Shown piece by piece: positions 60,862-64,000 of a stretch of DNA of 64,000 bases (within the stretch, counting starts at the first letter, position 1; every line of letters starts with the position of its first letter). The stretch is from Obelidium mucronatum (lineage: Eukaryota > Chytridiomycota > Chytridiomycetes > Chytridiales > Chytriomycetaceae), in NCBI GenBank assembly GCA_025765595.1, contig JAIVFH010000016.1, positions 186,001-250,000 of the forward strand, read 5' to 3'. The position numbers and the translations under genes were made by a program. Under the pieces are notes generated by a model that saw only the letters and a program-made list of their open reading frames with translations, was not told the DNA's origin and made no database searches.

Positions 60862-63800
60862 TCATTTTGTGTTGTACCTCTTTTTCAATCCAGCCAGCAA
60901 CGAAGCTGAAGATAGGCCAGAGTTGCCGGATTGATTCGCCCCACTGTAAGTTGGTTGGGGTGGATGAGTGGCTGGTTTTGAGTTTGATGATTGTGGCCTG
61001 GATATTGAACGACCGGCAGAACCAGAGTTTCCAGTAAACGTAACTACTCCAACGTATTCACCACCATGTGCTAGTGAAGCTTTCTTTTGTTCTGCCCGCA
61101 CCCTTTTCCGAGATAACCGCACTTCTTCCGCTGCTTCCCGGGCGACTCTATCTGCATGGGCCAATGCGAGTGGATCAACGGCCGCCCCATCTCCATTCAT
61201 GATTTTGTCATGCGCAACAGTCGAGTGCAACAAGGAAAAAAGCATTCGTGACTCTTCCTCATCTTCAACTGGAGTCGGTTTTTTTTCTGGCTCTCCAGTC
61301 TGAAACTCTTCAACTGAAGCAAGGTGGTCAATTCCATCCAAGGCGTCTCCGCCATCCTCATCAGCTTCAACTTTCGCCTGTTCCGTCACATCTGGATCCT
61401 TCACAACACTCCTTCCCACAGGAACTAGATTTGCGGGCACACTGGCAGAAGAATATCTTGATTTTGGTTCCGTCGCATTTCCTGTCTTTCCAGCAACCTC
61501 AGTCCCTCTGAACATGTCTCCTGTTTCAGTACCACGAGCACTCGCATCCGTCAAGGTAAACAAATCCCTCATGGATCTGGAATCAAAGAAACGTTTATGC
61601 GAGCCCCCACCGCCACTTGGATCGCTCAAGATTTTGTTTGTCAAAAACTGCTTATAAATCTGGCGATGATAGATTTTCTCTTCGATAGTTCCAGACATCA
61701 TTAATCGGTAGACGGCAACGTCGCGGGTTTGACCGAGTCGCCATGCTCGTTCTCGCGCTTGAACGTCGGTGGATGGGTTCCAGTCTGGATCAAAAATTAA
61801 GACCCTGTTTGCTCCAGTGAGGTTTATACCAAGACCACCTAGTTGAAAATGAGTAAGGTTTTTTCGTGCTGAAGCCATAAACACGGACTAACCAACTTTG
61901 GTTGTCAACAAAAATACTGTCACTGACGGGTCTGAATTGAATGAATCGACCATCCCGATGCGATTCTTGATTGGGGTCATACCATCCATGCGAAAATACT
62001 TGTGACCTTCATTAAGAATCATTTTTTCAAGAATTTCTTGCATTTGCCTCGTTTGGCAAAACACCAGTGCTCGGTGCCCCTGTTTCTTCCACATATCCAA
62101 CAAAGCTTTAACTACTTGCATTTTGCCTGATCTCATTGGGTCTCCATAGTCTGGCCTCTGTTTTTTTTTTTTTTCCCTTTCTCAATGTAACAAATACAGA
62201 TACTCGAAACTGAAACAGTATACCATCTTTTCCTTATCTCGCTTGAGTAAATCCGGATGGTTACATATCTTTCGCACTCCGTCAATAGCACCCAGTGCAT
62301 TTCGTTTCCCTTCCAAAGCGCCCATCACTGCATCGCCCTCGATATACTCTTCATACAACTTTCTTTGCTCCCTTGTCAATTTGCAAAACAAAACACTCTC
62401 TGTTTTTTGAGGAAGGTCCGAAGCAACATCACATTTCAACCGTCGAAGCAAATATGGCGAGATCAAGTCTCGTAGAACGGCAGCACATCGCTGAGCAGTT
62501 TGTACTTGAATATTGGTTGCATTTGCGTATGCTCCAAGGCGGATTGGAACTTCGAATTGTGTGAGAAAAACAGGGAGAGTCTTGACGAGAAAAGCATTTT
62601 TTTTTTTAGATTCAAAGTTTTTCTTTCCATGATTCACTCACCCCAAGTCGCCCAGGGAAGACAAAGTCATAAAGCGACCACAGCTCTTTTAAATTATTTT
62701 GAATTGGAGTACCGGAGAGAATAATTCGATTTGGAGTCTGATCAAAAATTTAGAACTTGAATGAATATACATAAATATAGATAGCAAACCTTGAGTTTCT
62801 TGCAAACCAAAGTAATATCCGCATCTGCATTTCGAATCTTGTGACCTTCATCCAACACAGCATAAGCCCAATTGATTGGAAGTAGTTGATTCTGATACAC
62901 ACGCACTCCTTCATACGTCGTTAAAATAACATGTCCTTTTTCAACAACTCGATCAACTAGTTCTTTCACTTGTTGTTGAACTTTTGTATTCGTTGTTCCA
63001 CCGCCAGAAGAAGAAGTTTTTTTTGAATTGTTGTTGTTTGAACGCTTGCGTTTTTTAGCAGGCCTGTCGTCATCGTCTTCACTATCACTCATTTCTTCTT
63101 CCTCGGATGATATATCCCCACGCCTTCGATTACCATCTGCACCACCACCACCACCGCCAATACCACTTCCGCTTGAATGCAGAATCACAACGCGAACCGC
63201 ACCCCACCATTCATGAAACTCTTTTGCCCATTGCCTCAATACAGTTGCTGGAGCTACCACGAGAATCGGCCGTCCTTTTCCAAGCATTCCAGACCGATGT
63301 AACCCAGCCAGGAAGGCAATCATCTGAATTGTCTTCCCCAGACCCATTTCATCACCCAAAATTCCACCCGTTTGTTGGTCGTGGAGTTCCAAGAGCCACG
63401 AAAGCGTTGTGAGTTGGTAAGGAAAGAGTTTGGATGCAATTTCTCCTGGGATAATGAATTTCCGGTTCAGTTTCAAATCATCCGTGTGTGGATGGAATGG
63501 TTCAGAAAAAATGTCCTTGTGGACAGGCGAGTCTTCGTCTTCTGAATCGTATTGAAAGTCTGGGTTCTATGCAGTTTTTTGTGTTAATGTGGCACCCACA
63601 CACCCATTGCATACCTCTCTGGTAAATCTTGCAATTCTTCGAGCCTTTACCCAACTACCATACCTTCGCTGATAAAAATACTCGTTTCCATCATCGACGG
63701 TCTCATACTTTTTTTTCGCAGCAAAGGTTCCATCCTCATCTTCCACCAACTCATCCCCATCAGATTCTTCTTCTAATTCTTCTCCTTCTTCACTCGCGTT

Positions 63801-64000
63801 ATCCTTAATATCATCCTTGTAATCATCATCTCTTTTCGCTGATGATGTCTTTCTTTTTGAACTCGAAGACTTTGTTTTCAAGCTTTCTGGCTTGTATTCA
63901 TCCGAGACATCTGAATCAGCACCGATATCCACATCACTCCCTTCTTCTTCAAAAATAGACTCAAGATCTTTTGTCGCCTTCTTCTTTATGGGATTCGGTT
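60862..64000 (-). CDS. RAD26: RAD26/CSB-like SWI2/SNF2 ATPase, 5' end missing
   Basis: Transcription-coupled repair translocase. Visible exons: 64000-63615 (open), 63566-62790, 62737-62642, 62580-62224, 62157-61893 and 61838-60862. The acidic N-terminal part ends [16 protein letters not shown] and is followed by [10 protein letters not shown]. The helicase core has motif [10 protein letters not shown], motif Ia [11 protein letters not shown], motif II as DEGH, motif [42 protein letters not shown] and [11 protein letters not shown]. The C-terminus is Ser/Gly-rich and fairly short. A Gly/Asp/Ser-rich insert sits between motifs Ia and II. The true start lies beyond 64000. Confidence 0.93.

Overview
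The window is nuclear DNA from a compact eukaryotic genome, most probably a fungus. Genes lie on both strands and most contain several very short GT-AG introns (about 43-103 bp). Branch points of the CTAAC/CTGAC type are common, and AATAAA signals follow many genes. The gene content is fungal: a Gds1/APSES-like regulator, an RXT2-like HDAC subunit, a PEX24/30-type DysF peroxin, RIT1 and a Vid28/ARMC8-type GID subunit. A MAK/ICK-type kinase and an egghead-like GT2 fit an early-diverging, perhaps chytrid-like lineage. That placement is inference.

Layout. 1-11.4 kb: 3'-truncated ABCC transporter, AMPK-type CBM protein, two tandem secreted calcineurin-like phosphatases, RIT1 and an egghead-like GT2. 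11.4-17 kb: an uncertain small gene, a long two-part glycosyltransferase-like protein and a convergent type II membrane protein. 17-25.2 kb: acetyl-CoA synthetase, a CH-domain protein, an APC5-like subunit, a MYND protein and a one-TM protein, all on the plus strand and closely spaced. 25-33 kb: UBR7-like protein, EF-1alpha, RXT2-like protein, a head-to-head pair of GT32 paralogs, a Lys-rich protein and a possible short secreted protein. 33-46 kb, all minus strand: a 1602-aa regulator, a third GT32, importin-5/Kap121 and a PEX30-like peroxin. 46-64 kb: an OCH1-like GT32, relics and two intact copies of MGST3-like genes, ARMC8/GID5, a small protein related to the tail of the adjacent kinase, that kinase, a 14-exon Myb/SANT protein and the 3' part of a RAD26/CSB-like ATPase.

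Exon structures were built by eye from splice signals, phase and paralog comparison. Apart from the APC5-like gene, the small gene near 11.4 kb and one junction in the GT2 gene, the exons of each complete gene add up to an open frame.

The strongest unexplained signal is in the importin-5 gene. Its two long introns (295 and 292 bp, against at most 103 bp elsewhere in the gene) carry homologous ~125-nt elements at the same offset from the 5' splice site. Both can fold on the transcript strand into a 14-bp stem with a compensatory U-A to G-C change, so they may be a pair of intron-encoded structured RNAs.
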